Shown: positions 1-8,579, counted from the first letter of the stretch. The stretch is DNA of 64,000 nucleotides from Mesorhizobium caraganae (GCF_016836705.1 NZ_JAFCGY010000001.1:1509087-1573086); one strand, 5' to 3'. Notes: generated by a model from the letters alone, not told the origin. A program made the numbers and translations.

Positions 1-337
1 TGAAGTCATAGCTAACCATCGTCACACCGAGGCCAGCCAGCGTCTTGCTTAGGTCCTCATGACCTTTCCATTTAAATTTTTCCCAAGAAAGCCCATGAAA
101 GAGCGTCCGGTCGGCGTCAAAAGCAGCGGCAGCCACCGAGCCCACTTTGCCGTCGTAGGAAACGTTGTCGTCGTCACTCGTCAGCATCCCGATTAGTTGC
201 TGCTGAAGAGCATAGCGGGTTTCGCAACGGATCTGGGTCGCGATGTCGCGGCTGCTATAGCCCATAATATCATCGGGAAGAGGGTAAATTGAGCAGCCCG
301 CGAGCAAGACGATAGGAATAGGTAGCAGGCTCCGCAT
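1..337 (-). CDS. Lipoprotein of unknown function, 3' end outside window
   Basis: This minus-strand reading frame is open from an ATG at 337 to the window edge, so the C-terminus is missing. A strong GGAGGA ribosome binding site lies four bases before the ATG. The product starts MRSLLPIPIVLLAGCSIYPL: a short hydrophobic signal ending in a lipobox (LAGC), so the mature protein should be a lipid-anchored envelope protein beginning at Cys15. Downstream is a segment DIATQIRCETRYA, resembling a motif I recall from lipoproteins of Rhizobiales. No catalytic motif is visible and the function is unknown. A competing 68-codon frame on the same strand lacks a good start. Confidence 0.72.
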   Translation of the reverse strand, partial: MRSLLPIPIVLLAGCSIYPLPDDIMGYSSRDIATQIRCETRYALQQQLIGMLTSDDDNVSYDGKVGSVAAAAFDADRTLFHGLSWEKFKWKGHEDLSKTLAGLGVTMVSYDF

Positions 338-418
338 TCAGTCCTCCAATGGTTTAATATCCGCTTAGGACGCACGGATACGCGGACGTAGATCGTCAAC
401 GACGTTCGACGAAACTAG

Positions 419-611
419 ATGGGGACAGAGCCACTACTGGAATCGTTTTCTATACCTGATGCATGCATGCGAGAATGGCATCGCGCGGATTTCCACAACT
501 TGCTAAAGTACGCTGGAAACGGACATCGACTACGATCTCGACTTATGGCTGTCGCGATTGCACCGCAATGAACTCAGCGCCTCAATCCAGCTTGACACCG
601 ACTATTTGTGA
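419..611 (+). pseudogene. Possible frameshifted small gene
   Basis: An ATG at 419 opens a frame (MGTEPLLESFSIPDACMREW and so on) that reads plausibly to KYA near 512. A second frame continues from about 513 with LETDIDYDLDLWLSRLHRNE and stops at a TGA ending at 611. The two halves join if one base is removed near 512. No ribosome binding site is evident before 419. It could be a decayed gene or chance; it lies just upstream of the recombinase gene, where debris is expected. Confidence 0.25.
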
Positions 612-651
612 CAGGGTAGCGTCGAACCCTCAAACCTTGAGGTGACAGGTT

Positions 652-1245
652 ATGGCTCGCATTGGTTACGCTCGCGTCAGCACCACTGACCAAGACCTAG
701 AAACGCAGCTAGCTAAGTTGAAAGTTGAGGGGTGCGAGGTCATCCGATCGGAGAAGGTGTCGGGCGGCAGCCGTGACGGCCGCGCCGAACTGGCAACGGT
801 TTTGGATTTCCTTCGGCCCGGCGATGAACTGGTAGTGACGCGCCTCGACCGGCTCGGCCGCGACACCCGCGATGTGCTTAACCTCATCTACGAATGCGAA
901 CAGAAGAGCGCCTTTGTGACGGTGCTCGACCCACACGTTTCGACACGCGGCGAGATGGGCCATATCGTGCTAACTGTGCTGGGCATGGTCGCTCAGATGG
1001 AGCGCCGTTTCATTAAGGAACGGCAGCGGGACGGCATCGAGCAGGCCAAGCGAGGCGGGGTCTATAAGGGTGGCAAGCAGAGGCTTGATCGCGGTCGGGT
1101 TCTTCAACTGAGTGCAGACGGAAGCGGTCCTTCCGAAATTGCGAGGGTAGTCGGCTGCTCGAGAATGCAGGTCTATCGGATCCTTCAAGGCAGCGAAGCT
1201 AGCAGTTCCCCCCGGACCACTCGAGCATCTCTAGCAAACGACTAA
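652..1245 (+). CDS. Serine recombinase (resolvase/invertase family)
   Basis: The 197-residue protein has the N-terminal serine recombinase domain with the nucleophile Ser10 in YARVSTTDQ. It also has the conserved RLDRLGRD arginine motif, the long dimerisation helix with QMERRFIKERQRDGI, and a short C-terminal helix-turn-helix (PSEIARVVGCSRMQVYRIL) that binds the crossover site. The length is normal for Tn3-type resolvases and DNA invertases. Such enzymes resolve cointegrates or invert segments through a covalent Ser-DNA intermediate. No transposase or invertible gene is recognisable beside it, so it is probably a leftover mobility gene of the accessory region. Confidence 0.93.
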   Translation: MARIGYARVSTTDQDLETQLAKLKVEGCEVIRSEKVSGGSRDGRAELATVLDFLRPGDELVVTRLDRLGRDTRDVLNLIYECEQKSAFVTVLDPHVSTRGEMGHIVLTVLGMVAQMERRFIKERQRDGIEQAKRGGVYKGGKQRLDRGRVLQLSADGSGPSEIARVVGCSRMQVYRILQGSEASSSPRTTRASLAND

Positions 1246-1386
1246 CTGGAGACATTTAGCGGCATCGGGAGAATGTAGCCCACCCAGCTGGCACTCCATC
1301 TATCTGGCCAATGCTTACTCCGATAAGCTCTTGCTGGCGCGTTGTAGCCAACGTATTGGTATGAAGTTCTAATATAGTGCTTGCGA

Positions 1387-1911
1387 ATGGATACCGAAAC
1401 GACCACCATTTCTGCTTTCAGCAACGATCAGTGGCTTCATGCCATCACGGCCGTAAACGCGTGGCGTGGACGTTGCCTCGATTTATTTGCGAGGAGCGAG
1501 GTGGCCGTTAGCGAGACGCTTCTCGTGATGGCGAACACGACGAGGGACGGCGCTATAGCGAAGCTACCCCATTTGGTTGGACATCGTTTCGAGGAATTGG
1601 CGACTTTGATTGGGACCACCGGGGCCTTCGGCTCGGAGGGGAAAGCATGCGCGGCAGCGCTGTCGGCCTTCCGTCCACACGAGGGCTTGCGCGCCTCGCT
1701 GGCCCACGGGGTCGGCAAAGTTGTGCTTGACCAACAAGGGAACTGGTTGCTCGTGCTGCGTACGCTTACGTTCCGATCAAAACAGCCGGAGCGCACAGCC
1801 GTAGTCATCGAACAGAATGAGGCCCATGAAATAGCTAAGTCGCTCCAGACTGCGGGGCAGCGCCTCGTTTCGGAGCTGGCGAACCTGCGACACGCCCTAG
1901 GCTCGATCTGA
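1387..1911 (+). CDS. Hypothetical protein
   Basis: A 174-residue soluble protein that I do not recognise. It has no signal peptide or membrane segment. The middle contains HEGLRASLAHGVGKVVLDQQ followed by a beta-rich stretch, and the C-terminus is helical. An ATG at 1387 is preferred over the TTG two codons upstream. It stands alone between the recombinase and the convergent exported-protein pair, and a high Ala/Arg content fits the surrounding accessory DNA. Confidence 0.6.
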   Translation: MDTETTTISAFSNDQWLHAITAVNAWRGRCLDLFARSEVAVSETLLVMANTTRDGAIAKLPHLVGHRFEELATLIGTTGAFGSEGKACAAALSAFRPHEGLRASLAHGVGKVVLDQQGNWLLVLRTLTFRSKQPERTAVVIEQNEAHEIAKSLQTAGQRLVSELANLRHALGSI

Positions 1912-1950
1912 ATGTTCGGGCGGGCAGTGGGTGCTATCACCGGGTTGGCG

Positions 1951-2715
1951 CTAACAGCCATCCAGTGCTCGGATTGAAGAAATGAGGTTCTTGCCGTTTC
2001 TTCGGACTGTCTGGACGACTGAACGACCAAGACAAGTTTCCGATTTGCGCTCGAACGCATAGCGGGCCAGAAAGCGGCCTCCGGTTTGTGCTTCAAGGCT
2101 AACGAGTTGCAACGGCTTCGCGAGGTTGCTGTAGAACGCGCCTATGGCTGCCGCAGAAAGCGGACCGCGATTGCGTTTCTCTGGAATGACGTATTGGGCG
2201 GCCTGATCACCGTTGCCGTTCCCAAGAGCGTAGTAGAACGCCCTCACGGTTGTAGCCGCGGTTCCGTACTCTTCGGTAATGTCGTCGGCGGGAGAGACCT
2301 CGATTGCGCTCGCCAGCAGAGGGGCATGATGGTGTCCCGTGATAGCTGCTGCCTGACCGGCCAATCGGACCTCGACGTCCTTCCCCACGAGAGAACGCAG
2401 CAATGGCTCGGTGGCGGTTGTCGCCGCGAGCTGCACGGTTAAGACCGCCTCGGTTTCGTTCGCGAACTCGTCACCGGTTAGGCAAATTGGTGAGGCAAGA
2501 CGGAGTATGTAGGCTGGCTCTGGCTCGTCTCCCTTTGTCACATCTTCGAAATTGGGAGAGCCCGGGAATATCTTGTAGAGAAGTTGGCCGGACAGATACT
2601 CCGGTTGTCCTTTGGAGATGTCGTAGCACTGGCTCGCCTCCAAACGTGCCGACAGAACGGATAACACGAATACAATCGCAATTAGCGAGCCGACCCGTTT
2701 TCCCACTGACTTCAT
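1951..2715 (-). CDS. Exported DUF4431-like protein
   Basis: The protein (254 residues from the ATG at 2715) has an N-terminal signal peptide (KRVGSLIAIVFVLSVLSARL) and then a segment reading LSGQLLYKIFPGSPNFEDV, PICLTGD, LVGKDVEVRLAG and TGHHHAPLLAS. This order matches the DUF4431 pattern as I remember it, and the TGHHH signature is characteristic. The C-terminal third is a separate domain of unknown role that may bind ligand in the periplasm. The start overlaps the stop of the upstream gene (ATGA), so the two are probably translated together. An AAAGG sequence seven bases before the ATG supports this start. Confidence 0.75.
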   Translation of the reverse strand: MKSVGKRVGSLIAIVFVLSVLSARLEASQCYDISKGQPEYLSGQLLYKIFPGSPNFEDVTKGDEPEPAYILRLASPICLTGDEFANETEAVLTVQLAATTATEPLLRSLVGKDVEVRLAGQAAAITGHHHAPLLASAIEVSPADDITEEYGTAATTVRAFYYALGNGNGDQAAQYVIPEKRNRGPLSAAAIGAFYSNLAKPLQLVSLEAQTGGRFLARYAFERKSETCLGRSVVQTVRRNGKNLISSIRALDGC

Positions 2716-3080
2716 ACCTTCGCCTTTCGCCAACCAGCCCACCACGCTTCCCATTCGGAGCAGAACCATCTCTCGCCTCTCGCTGAGTTGATGCGTGTCG
2801 CCGAGTAATATTCTTGACCGGGCAGGTGATAGATATGCTCGCCGCGATCATTGATGTTCCCCTTGATGTCACAGCCCACCCTGCGCACGGCGACGGAGGT
2901 CGTTGATGTGCCGGGATAATGAACATTTGGAAGCATGTGCCGGGTTTCTGTCGCGACGTACGCGAAGGACGTCGTGCCGAGCAGCGCCAGAGAAATCGGA
3001 AGGCGAGCGCGGAGAAGCGAACGCCACCAAGGCCGCCTTCGCCGTCTGACCCATGGCAGATCGGAATTGCCCATGTCCAT
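2712..3080 (-). CDS. Membrane-anchored protein with ExoI-type C-terminal module
   Basis: A 122-residue protein with an Arg-rich N-terminus, one hydrophobic segment (RLPISLALLGTTSFAYV) and a C-terminal module containing GCDIKGNI, GEHIYHLPGQEYY and GERWFCSEWEAWWAGWRKA. That module resembles the tail that follows the nuclease domain in rhizobial thermonuclease/ExoI-like proteins; here the nuclease part is absent. Two conserved Cys residues could pair or bind metal. It overlaps the downstream DUF4431 gene by four bases. The ATG at 3074 is an alternative start. The function is unknown; the domain likeness is from memory. Confidence 0.65.
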   Translation of the reverse strand: MDMGNSDLPWVRRRRRPWWRSLLRARLPISLALLGTTSFAYVATETRHMLPNVHYPGTSTTSVAVRRVGCDIKGNINDRGEHIYHLPGQEYYSATRINSARGERWFCSEWEAWWAGWRKAKV

Positions 3081-3232
3081 TTTCCCGAAAGGAAGAATGC
3101 GTTGATCTGGGCGAAAAGTCTAGAAGTCGGCGCGGAGCTACTCTCGCGCTGGCGCTTTCTTGGAAGGTGGGTTGGCGGCGCCTTGCAGTTGAGTGCGCCT
3201 GCGGGAACTGTCCTGATGGTGGTTCTGGCGGG

Positions 3233-4096
3233 CTAACTCGCGTAGCTCATGCCGTAGAAAACGTAACGTTCAATGGCGACTAGCGACTCCGTACTCGAGT
3301 CGGCTGGAATATTGCCGCTGAAAATGACCTCACCGGCTGTGGCGAGGGTTCTTTCGATCCCGTTTGCCCGGTAAATTACACAATAGAAAATTCGTATGAA
3401 GTTAAATGGTTTTTCTGGATCGATGATTTCTTCGGAGTACGCCCAAAGCTCGCGATCCTTGCCGTGGAAAATGAGCTTGTGATCGTTTTCCCAATCTGGC
3501 TGAAGGCTACATTCCTCAGCATACTTTCTAACTCCAACGACACTCTCCATCGGAAGTCTGGACAGGAGCATTTGGGTCTTCAATTCGGCTTGAAAGGCGG
3601 GACTGTCTCCTATGTTTTCTGCCTTAGCTTTGAAGTACACCTGCACAGATCCATCGCTTATAGCTGCGCTTATTTCAGGGCGTCGAAGACTAAGCCACGG
3701 CCTCTGCTCAGCGGCAAAAAGCTCTTTAGCATCCCTGTTGGCCTCCATGGATGCGTTGGAGGCATTGATCGCGGCCTCGGTGGCAGCTCTATTGAGTTCG
3801 AGCGTGTCGCGAACAAGTCTCACGGCCCAGATGCTAACGCCGAAACTGGCGATTGCGGAAATGGCTGCAATCCACTGTGCATAAGTATCTGTAGGGCTAG
3901 TGTAGGTTTCCCATATGCTTGGCCTAACGACTGGATTGTCTTTCCCGTTCTCGTCGTTTTTTTCGTGTTGATATCGTTCTTGCTGGTAGGTCGGATTGCG
4001 AAATCCGGGAAAAGCCCAAACTAGGAACAGGAAAGCCAGAGCGACCCCAGCGAAAAGCCCAACCGCGAATACTGCGCTTTTTTTGCTCTTACGCAT
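3233..4096 (-). CDS. Hypothetical membrane protein
   Basis: This 287-residue protein has an N-terminal transmembrane helix (AVFAVGLFAGVALAFLFLVW), a hydrophilic loop rich in Asp, Glu and Asn, and a second transmembrane helix near residues 75 to 95. A coiled-coil-like stretch (LELNRAATEAAINASNASME) follows, then a beta-rich domain with EQRPWLSLRRPEI and NIGDSPAFQAEL. This architecture is frequent among uncharacterised inner-membrane proteins of proteobacteria. The gene is less GC-rich than the core genes of the window, which fits acquisition by transfer. It is monocistronic as far as can be seen. Confidence 0.72.
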   Translation of the reverse strand: MRKSKKSAVFAVGLFAGVALAFLFLVWAFPGFRNPTYQQERYQHEKNDENGKDNPVVRPSIWETYTSPTDTYAQWIAAISAIASFGVSIWAVRLVRDTLELNRAATEAAINASNASMEANRDAKELFAAEQRPWLSLRRPEISAAISDGSVQVYFKAKAENIGDSPAFQAELKTQMLLSRLPMESVVGVRKYAEECSLQPDWENDHKLIFHGKDRELWAYSEEIIDPEKPFNFIRIFYCVIYRANGIERTLATAGEVIFSGNIPADSSTESLVAIERYVFYGMSYAS

Positions 4097-4333
4097 TAAA
4101 GAAGGAGTCCGCCACCAAATTCCCGTTGCGGCGTTTATCTCCTACAATGGCATGAGGAGCAACAATGACCAGCACCCTTGGGAGCTGTTTGCTCAGCTCA
4201 ATCGTATTCAGCTCGGTGGCCTGAACAGCCTGAGGTGCAGTCGTACCCCTCAAACGTCTGCTGCGTCATGGAGGACAAACCCCAAGCCCCAGCTATTCAC
4301 GACGCAAGACCAAAGCAGTCAAGGCGTAGACCA

Positions 4334-4747
4334 TTATTCAGTTAGGAAGGCCTGGAGTTTTGCTGTCAATTCCACCCGTCCGGCGGGAGTGGTTTCGCAT
4401 TCCCAAACGACCACTATGTTCCAGCCAAGCTCGCGGAGAGCCTCATCGTTGGCAAGATCGCGGGCGCGATTGCCTTGGAGCTTTGGTATCCAAAAGTCTT
4501 TCCGCGTTTTGGGAACTCGCGCGCGGCCGCATGACTCGTCGGGATGCTGATGCCAAAAGCATCCACGAACCTCGACAATTTTCCGATGGCTTGGCAGAAC
4601 GATGTCAGGTTTACCCGGTAGATCGGTTCGATGGAGCCTATATCGATATCCCATCGCATGAATTATGCGTCGGACAATCATTTCAGGTCTGGTGTTTTTA
4701 CTCCGAACCAGCGCCATCTGCGCACTGCGGGCGGGATCGACCGTCAT
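4334..4747 (-). CDS. vsr: Very short patch repair (Vsr) endonuclease
   Basis: Vsr endonuclease nicks 5' of the T in T:G mismatches that arise when 5-methylcytosine is deaminated. The 137-residue protein has RSAQMALVRSKNTRPE, the metal-binding Asp in LPGKPDIVLP, and the zinc/catalytic signature VRGCFWHQHPDESC. Its length is close to that of known Vsr proteins (about 150). The ATG at 4747 overlaps the stop of the endonuclease gene (ATGA), so it is the last gene of the restriction-modification operon. A longer upstream extension of the frame is only the overlap with that gene. The presence of Vsr supports a 5-methylcytosine product for the neighbouring methyltransferase. Confidence 0.94.
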   Translation of the reverse strand: MTVDPARSAQMALVRSKNTRPEMIVRRIIHAMGYRYRLHRTDLPGKPDIVLPSHRKIVEVRGCFWHQHPDESCGRARVPKTRKDFWIPKLQGNRARDLANDEALRELGWNIVVVWECETTPAGRVELTAKLQAFLTE

Positions 4748-5517
4748 GGATCCTTGAACAAAGCCTCTACCTGTCCGGGGTAGATCGCATCGTCCCTCTC
4801 CGGGTATAAAATCACGCGGTTCGGAAGCACAGTTGCTCTCCAGCCGTCCGGCAATGCGCCAAGGAAAAGCTTCAGAGCCAGTCTTGTTGTCATTCTGCCT
4901 TCTGGAACTGTAACCATCCTGTCTCGCATTAGGTGATGACCGCGGGACCAATGTTCACCAGCGGTATCATACCGGAAGATATATGGCAGACCATCCTTCA
5001 AAGCCAACATGGCAGAGAGAAGAGGCTGCGCCCCGGGTTTCAAAAATGGAACTTCTTGATCGATATCGACCGGGAATTCCAGGTCGTAGACGGCGGGGTC
5101 TTGGCCCTCTCTCCGCCTCCCCGGATCGTTTGAACCAAAGCCCGAGTAGTTCCAGACCGGACGTGCCCCGCGATGTCTGGTGTATTCCTCGATGAGCATC
5201 GCTTCCAAGTCAAAGTTCGAAAAGACGAAGATCCGGACCGCCTTGAACCGCACATCGACCGGATCGAGATTGCGCCGATGTTGAACGAAATTCAGATGTC
5301 GGATAAGTCGGTTTCGAAACCCGGCCTTGGAATCAGTCTTTCCAATGTAGACGAGCGCATCGCGCAAATAGAGAAGATATGCCCCTTGCGCGCCGTCCGG
5401 AATTTGCGCCCTCACGTTTTCTTCTGTGAGCGCCGACGCGGCCATATCGTCGAAGTACTTAGGAAGTTCGGCCCGCAGAACTGCCGGGATGTTGAGTTCA
5501 AACTCCGAGTACCCCAT
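4744..5517 (-). CDS. GIY-YIG restriction endonuclease, Eco29kI-like
   Basis: A 257-residue protein with a degenerate GIY-YIG nuclease core. The first strands read GAYLLYLRDALVYIGKT; a conserved Arg lies in FRNRLIRHL, the catalytic Glu in FDLEAMLIEEY, and the final Asn in PVWNYSGFGSNDPGR. The SGFGSNDPGR and FPVDID pieces are what I associate with Eco29kI-type type II restriction enzymes. The C-terminal 90 residues form a separate, probably DNA-binding, part. It begins three bases after the methyltransferase stop and overlaps vsr, so the three genes form one operon. The recognition sequence cannot be read from the protein; CCGCGG, the Eco29kI site, is only a guess. Confidence 0.82.
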   Translation of the reverse strand: MGYSEFELNIPAVLRAELPKYFDDMAASALTEENVRAQIPDGAQGAYLLYLRDALVYIGKTDSKAGFRNRLIRHLNFVQHRRNLDPVDVRFKAVRIFVFSNFDLEAMLIEEYTRHRGARPVWNYSGFGSNDPGRRREGQDPAVYDLEFPVDIDQEVPFLKPGAQPLLSAMLALKDGLPYIFRYDTAGEHWSRGHHLMRDRMVTVPEGRMTTRLALKLFLGALPDGWRATVLPNRVILYPERDDAIYPGQVEALFKDP

Positions 5518-5520
5518 GGG

Positions 5521-6687
5521 CTAAGCCGCGTGTCGCTGTGGCTTGCTGGCGCGCTCTAGAATCCCCATAAGATGGCGACCGAACGACTCTGCTAATTGCA
5601 CTGGGGCTGCGTTCCCCAGCTGCCGCATGTTTTCGCTCCACGACCCGACGAAGTGGTAGTCGTCAGGCAAACCTTGCAGCCGCGCGGCCTCCCGGACACT
5701 GAAATAACGAACGCTACCGTCTGGGAGGGCGAGCGTATTCTCTCCGCCTGGAACCCCGTGGACGCCTGCCTTCAGAGCCTTGCTTGGCTCATCGGCCGGA
5801 CTGCCGGTGTGTCCGGGGTAAGAGCGAGCACCTAGCTGCGGGGTATGGTTCTCGAAGTCCGATTTACCTGAAGGGTTGCCGAGCCCAGCTAATGCATCGC
5901 GCACCGTTCGCCACGGCAAACCCTGCGGCTTGTCTTTGCTCCTGCGCATTTGCTCAACCGTCCGCACATCTGCTGATGAAGGACCCTTTTCGGGTTTCCT
6001 GATGCCATGCCGCTTCCAGTACTCTCCAGATATCCACTGGTCCCATAGGAGGCGCTCGCGAGAATGGGTTGACTTCGGCGGTTCAACCGATTGGACGATG
6101 TCGCGACGAACACCCAAGAAAAGCACCCTGTGCCGCTTCTGCGCAGCGCCATAGTCGGCTGCATTTACCTTCACAACGGCCACTTCATACGCGCCCGCCA
6201 GTTCAGCGCGTCGAAGCCTCGTAAGGTGCTTCCCGCGGTCTTCGAGTGGCAGCTGCTCAAGCTCCGGATTAGTGAGGGAGAGGCGAATCCAATCAAGGTG
6301 CTCGGAAAACTTGGGTCGCAGTAAGCCCCGGACGTTTTCGAAAAGGAATGCTTTCGGCTCAATATCTCGAACAGCTCGGACGGCCTCCGGCCACATGTCG
6401 CGGGAGTCTTCCTCGCCCTTGTGTAGTCCGCCGATTGAGAAAGGCTGGCACGGCGGCCCTCCGGCCACGAACTCCGCTTTCCCCTTGAACGAGCGCCAGT
6501 TCACCGCGCGCACGTCGTTCGAGTGCATTTGCCAATGGCTAATGTGCTCTATGCCGCGCCGAACGTTGTGATCAACGTTAGCTACGGAGTGCCGGTCCCG
6601 CTCGACAAGCAGCATATGCTCGAACCCAGCCCGGGCAAGACCCAAGGCAAGTCCGCCGCATCCTGAAAACATCTCAACGCTACGCAC
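5521..6687 (-). CDS. DNA (cytosine-5-)-methyltransferase
   Basis: This enzyme methylates carbon 5 of cytosine in the restriction site using S-adenosylmethionine. The motifs are in canonical order: motif I MFSGCGGLALGLARAGF, motif IV GGPPCQPFSIGG with the catalytic Cys, motif VI ENVRGLL, motif VIII near QKRHRVLFLGVRR, and motifs IX-X VREAARLQGLPDDY and QLGNAAPVQLAESF. The target-recognition region lies between residues about 200 and 310. The start is a GTG at 6687 with GGGGAGA four bases upstream; an ATG five codons later is possible. It is the first gene of the operon with the GIY-YIG nuclease and Vsr. Confidence 0.95.
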   Translation of the reverse strand: MRSVEMFSGCGGLALGLARAGFEHMLLVERDRHSVANVDHNVRRGIEHISHWQMHSNDVRAVNWRSFKGKAEFVAGGPPCQPFSIGGLHKGEEDSRDMWPEAVRAVRDIEPKAFLFENVRGLLRPKFSEHLDWIRLSLTNPELEQLPLEDRGKHLTRLRRAELAGAYEVAVVKVNAADYGAAQKRHRVLFLGVRRDIVQSVEPPKSTHSRERLLWDQWISGEYWKRHGIRKPEKGPSSADVRTVEQMRRSKDKPQGLPWRTVRDALAGLGNPSGKSDFENHTPQLGARSYPGHTGSPADEPSKALKAGVHGVPGGENTLALPDGSVRYFSVREAARLQGLPDDYHFVGSWSENMRQLGNAAPVQLAESFGRHLMGILERASKPQRHAA

Positions 6688-6898
6688 AGAATCTCCCCTA
6701 TGGATGCGAAGAGTCGTCAGGTCGTTAGGAATCGCAATCGCGCTGATTCGTTTCCCACAGTTGAATCCTACCTTGGGGTGAAATTCAAGAACAATTAGTG
6801 AACGATTGCAATATCGGCGCGCCGTTCCGGTGATATGTTAGGGGCGCGCTTTTAGCCTCTGTTCGAACTAAGTTCTTGGCGGCGGCGCTCGGTGCGCA

Positions 6899-7093
6899 TT
6901 AGGCTTTCTTCCGCTTGAGCAAGGTCACCAGCACAGTCCGCATTGACGAATGCTCATCGCTATCAAGCTCGACGATCCAATCATCGTTGTGCTTGTGCCA
7001 ACTGAAGTTCGCATTTCGCAATGCCTGTCGATACGCCTTCGGATCAACACCAACGGACCTAGCCATATCGGCGGCATTTGTCAGCTTGGCCAC
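6899..7093 (-). CDS. Small HTH-like protein next to restriction-modification genes
   Basis: The 64-residue product begins MAKLTNAADMARSVGVDPKA from a GTG at 7093, chosen because GGGAGG lies seven bases upstream; an in-frame ATG at 7108 overlaps that site. The N-terminal half resembles a helix-turn-helix (ADMARSVGVDPKAYRQALR). The second half has WHKHNDDWIVELDSDEHSSM, a beta-hairpin-like stretch, and the C-terminus is KRKKA. I believe similar small proteins occur beside type II restriction systems, so a regulatory or accessory role is possible. It is about 210 bases upstream of the methyltransferase on the same strand. Confidence 0.62.
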   Translation of the reverse strand: MAKLTNAADMARSVGVDPKAYRQALRNANFSWHKHNDDWIVELDSDEHSSMRTVLVTLLKRKKA

Positions 7094-7198
7094 GACGACG
7101 CCTCCCATGCTTTCCGCCAAGCATATAGGAGGTCGGGCCGATGGGAAATGCATTGCATTCCGGCAATTTTCAAACTGACCCACTACCGATCGAACTGC

Positions 7199-7729
7199 TC
7201 ATTCGCCTTGCTCGGAGCATTGAATATCGACACCTCCGATAAACGCCTTATTGAGCTTGTCCCAATCGGCGAAGGAGACCTTCGTGTTGTTGAAGTCGAA
7301 GACCGCAAAACGTTCGTGCGGCCGATTGCTCATGACCGAGATGAACATGGATATTCCGGCTGCTGCTAATTCGGGGGGTTGTCCTACTGCACTTGCTTGC
7401 ACGTAGGCCATCATGACATTGACGACTGAATTCACCCCGGTACCATTCTCCTCAATGGTAGCCTTGCCCTTTGGACCGGGTTGCGCCCGAGTGCCGTTGA
7501 CGTAGAGATTGCCGTCTGCATCGGCAGCAAATTGCCACGCCTCTTCATCATCCCGGCCGTTGGTGGACGGAACGCCCAAAATCTGGCTGCCCCGAAACCA
7601 ACATTCCATGGCGTAGGACATATTTGACTGCTGGCTCAGATAGTCCTCTGCGCTCTGGGCATAGGCCGAGACTCCCAGCATGGGCATGGTGGCAGTTAGT
7701 GCTATCAACCCGCGCAGAATCATTTTCAT
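7199..7729 (-). CDS. Exported hypothetical protein
   Basis: The 176-residue protein has a clear signal peptide (RGLIALTATMPMLGVSAYA, then QS) and is therefore periplasmic or secreted. The mature part has two Cys residues (MECWFRG near the N-terminus and DIQCSEQ at the C-terminus) that could form a disulfide. A hydrophobic middle contains VVNVMMAYVQASAVGQ. No known motif is visible. GGAG seven bases before the ATG supports the start. It is divergent from the Xre gene at 7903, and their promoters must share the 170 bases between them. Confidence 0.66.
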   Translation of the reverse strand: MKMILRGLIALTATMPMLGVSAYAQSAEDYLSQQSNMSYAMECWFRGSQILGVPSTNGRDDEEAWQFAADADGNLYVNGTRAQPGPKGKATIEENGTGVNSVVNVMMAYVQASAVGQPPELAAAGISMFISVMSNRPHERFAVFDFNNTKVSFADWDKLNKAFIGGVDIQCSEQGE

Positions 7730-7902
7730 TTTGCCGCTCCATCCGATGTTTTAATTCGGCCTGCACGACGGCTTCTCCATGCAATGAATGCCGTAGCGGC
7801 GCCTCGAAACCGGTTTGCTTCGAACCCGAAGCAGTTCCCCACCGAATAGGGGACTGTCAGTCCGTCGATTGTCAAGCCGTTTATATTGCTTCCTTGCCCA
7901 CA

Positions 7903-8169
7903 ATGAATGTGCGCAAAATCATTGGTTGGAATCTCCGCAAGCTCCGGGCAGAGCAAGGTTTGTCGCAAGAGCGGCTGGGCTTGGCGGCGGAGATCGATCG
8001 ATCCTATGTTGGCCGCATTGAGCGAGGCTCCGAGAACGTCACAATTGATACGTTGGATGCCTTGGCAGCGGTCCTTGGGGTGCCCGCCGCGACTCTTTTG
8101 ACCGAGCCTCCCAAAGGGGCACGGCAACCTATGCCCCTGTCGTCCGGTAGAAAGCCGAAGTCGGCGTAA
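7903..8169 (+). CDS. Xre/Cro-family transcriptional regulator
   Basis: An 88-residue DNA-binding protein consisting almost entirely of an HTH_3 domain: IGWNLRKLRAEQGLSQERLG, EIDRSYVGRIERG, NVTIDTLDALAAVLGV. The C-terminal tail is basic and Pro-rich. The ATG at 7903 begins exactly at the domain, and the longer upstream frame has no good start. Small Xre proteins of this size are commonly controller proteins of restriction systems or phage-type repressors. Its position about 1.2 kb from the methyltransferase operon makes a controller role possible but not proven. Confidence 0.88.
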   Translation: MNVRKIIGWNLRKLRAEQGLSQERLGLAAEIDRSYVGRIERGSENVTIDTLDALAAVLGVPAATLLTEPPKGARQPMPLSSGRKPKSA

Positions 8170-8213
8170 TGGGACGGGCGGCTGCGCCCCTGCGCCCCGT
8201 GCAGGATAGAACA

Positions 8214-8579
8214 TCAATACTCCTCCGGCAGCATGACGGTCATGACCCGGATAGTGACGGCCGGGTCGGAGGCGTCAGGCGACAGGTTCGCCAGAGCGAG
8301 GTCATAGTAGTCTATTTTGAAGAACAACTGCCGGTCGCTGACGTACAGCAGAGCGCAGTCGTGCTGGCCCCATGGATCGTTGTTCTCGTCGAATGCGTCG
8401 AAGGCGGCGATGGCCAGCAGGATGGCGCCGATCTCGTGCGCAGGCAGTGCGGCGACACCGGCGGTCATCACCATGCGCCCACCAGCACCCGTCTGGCGAA
8501 GTTGATCGTTGAGGGCTCGAATGCGCGCGGTTCGATCGGCCGCCGACTGCCGACCGACGCGCTCTGTTGAGCATGTCAT
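8214..8579 (-). CDS. DUF3768 family protein
   Basis: A 121-residue protein with the features I associate with DUF3768: RIRALNDQLRQTGAGGRMVM, TAGVAALPAHEIGAILLAI, FDAFDENNDPWGQHDCALLY, FFKIDYYD, and a C-terminus ending in VMLPEEY. These proteins are common on plasmids and integrative elements of Rhizobiales and have no known function. The start at 8579 is preceded by GAAGGA; the much longer open frame upstream overlaps the neighbouring gene and is rejected. It is the last gene of the minus-strand island series. Confidence 0.86.
   Translation of the reverse strand: MTCSTERVGRQSAADRTARIRALNDQLRQTGAGGRMVMTAGVAALPAHEIGAILLAIAAFDAFDENNDPWGQHDCALLYVSDRQLFFKIDYYDLALANLSPDASDPAVTIRVMTVMLPEEY

Noticed and set aside
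1437..2096. 219-codon open frame on the minus strand
   Set aside because: Opposite to and overlapping the better-supported gene at 1387 to 1911; no domain and a composition typical of an antisense frame in GC-rich DNA.
7726..8217. 163-codon open frame on the minus strand over the Xre gene
   Set aside because: The plus-strand Xre gene has a clear HTH domain; the antisense frame has no features.
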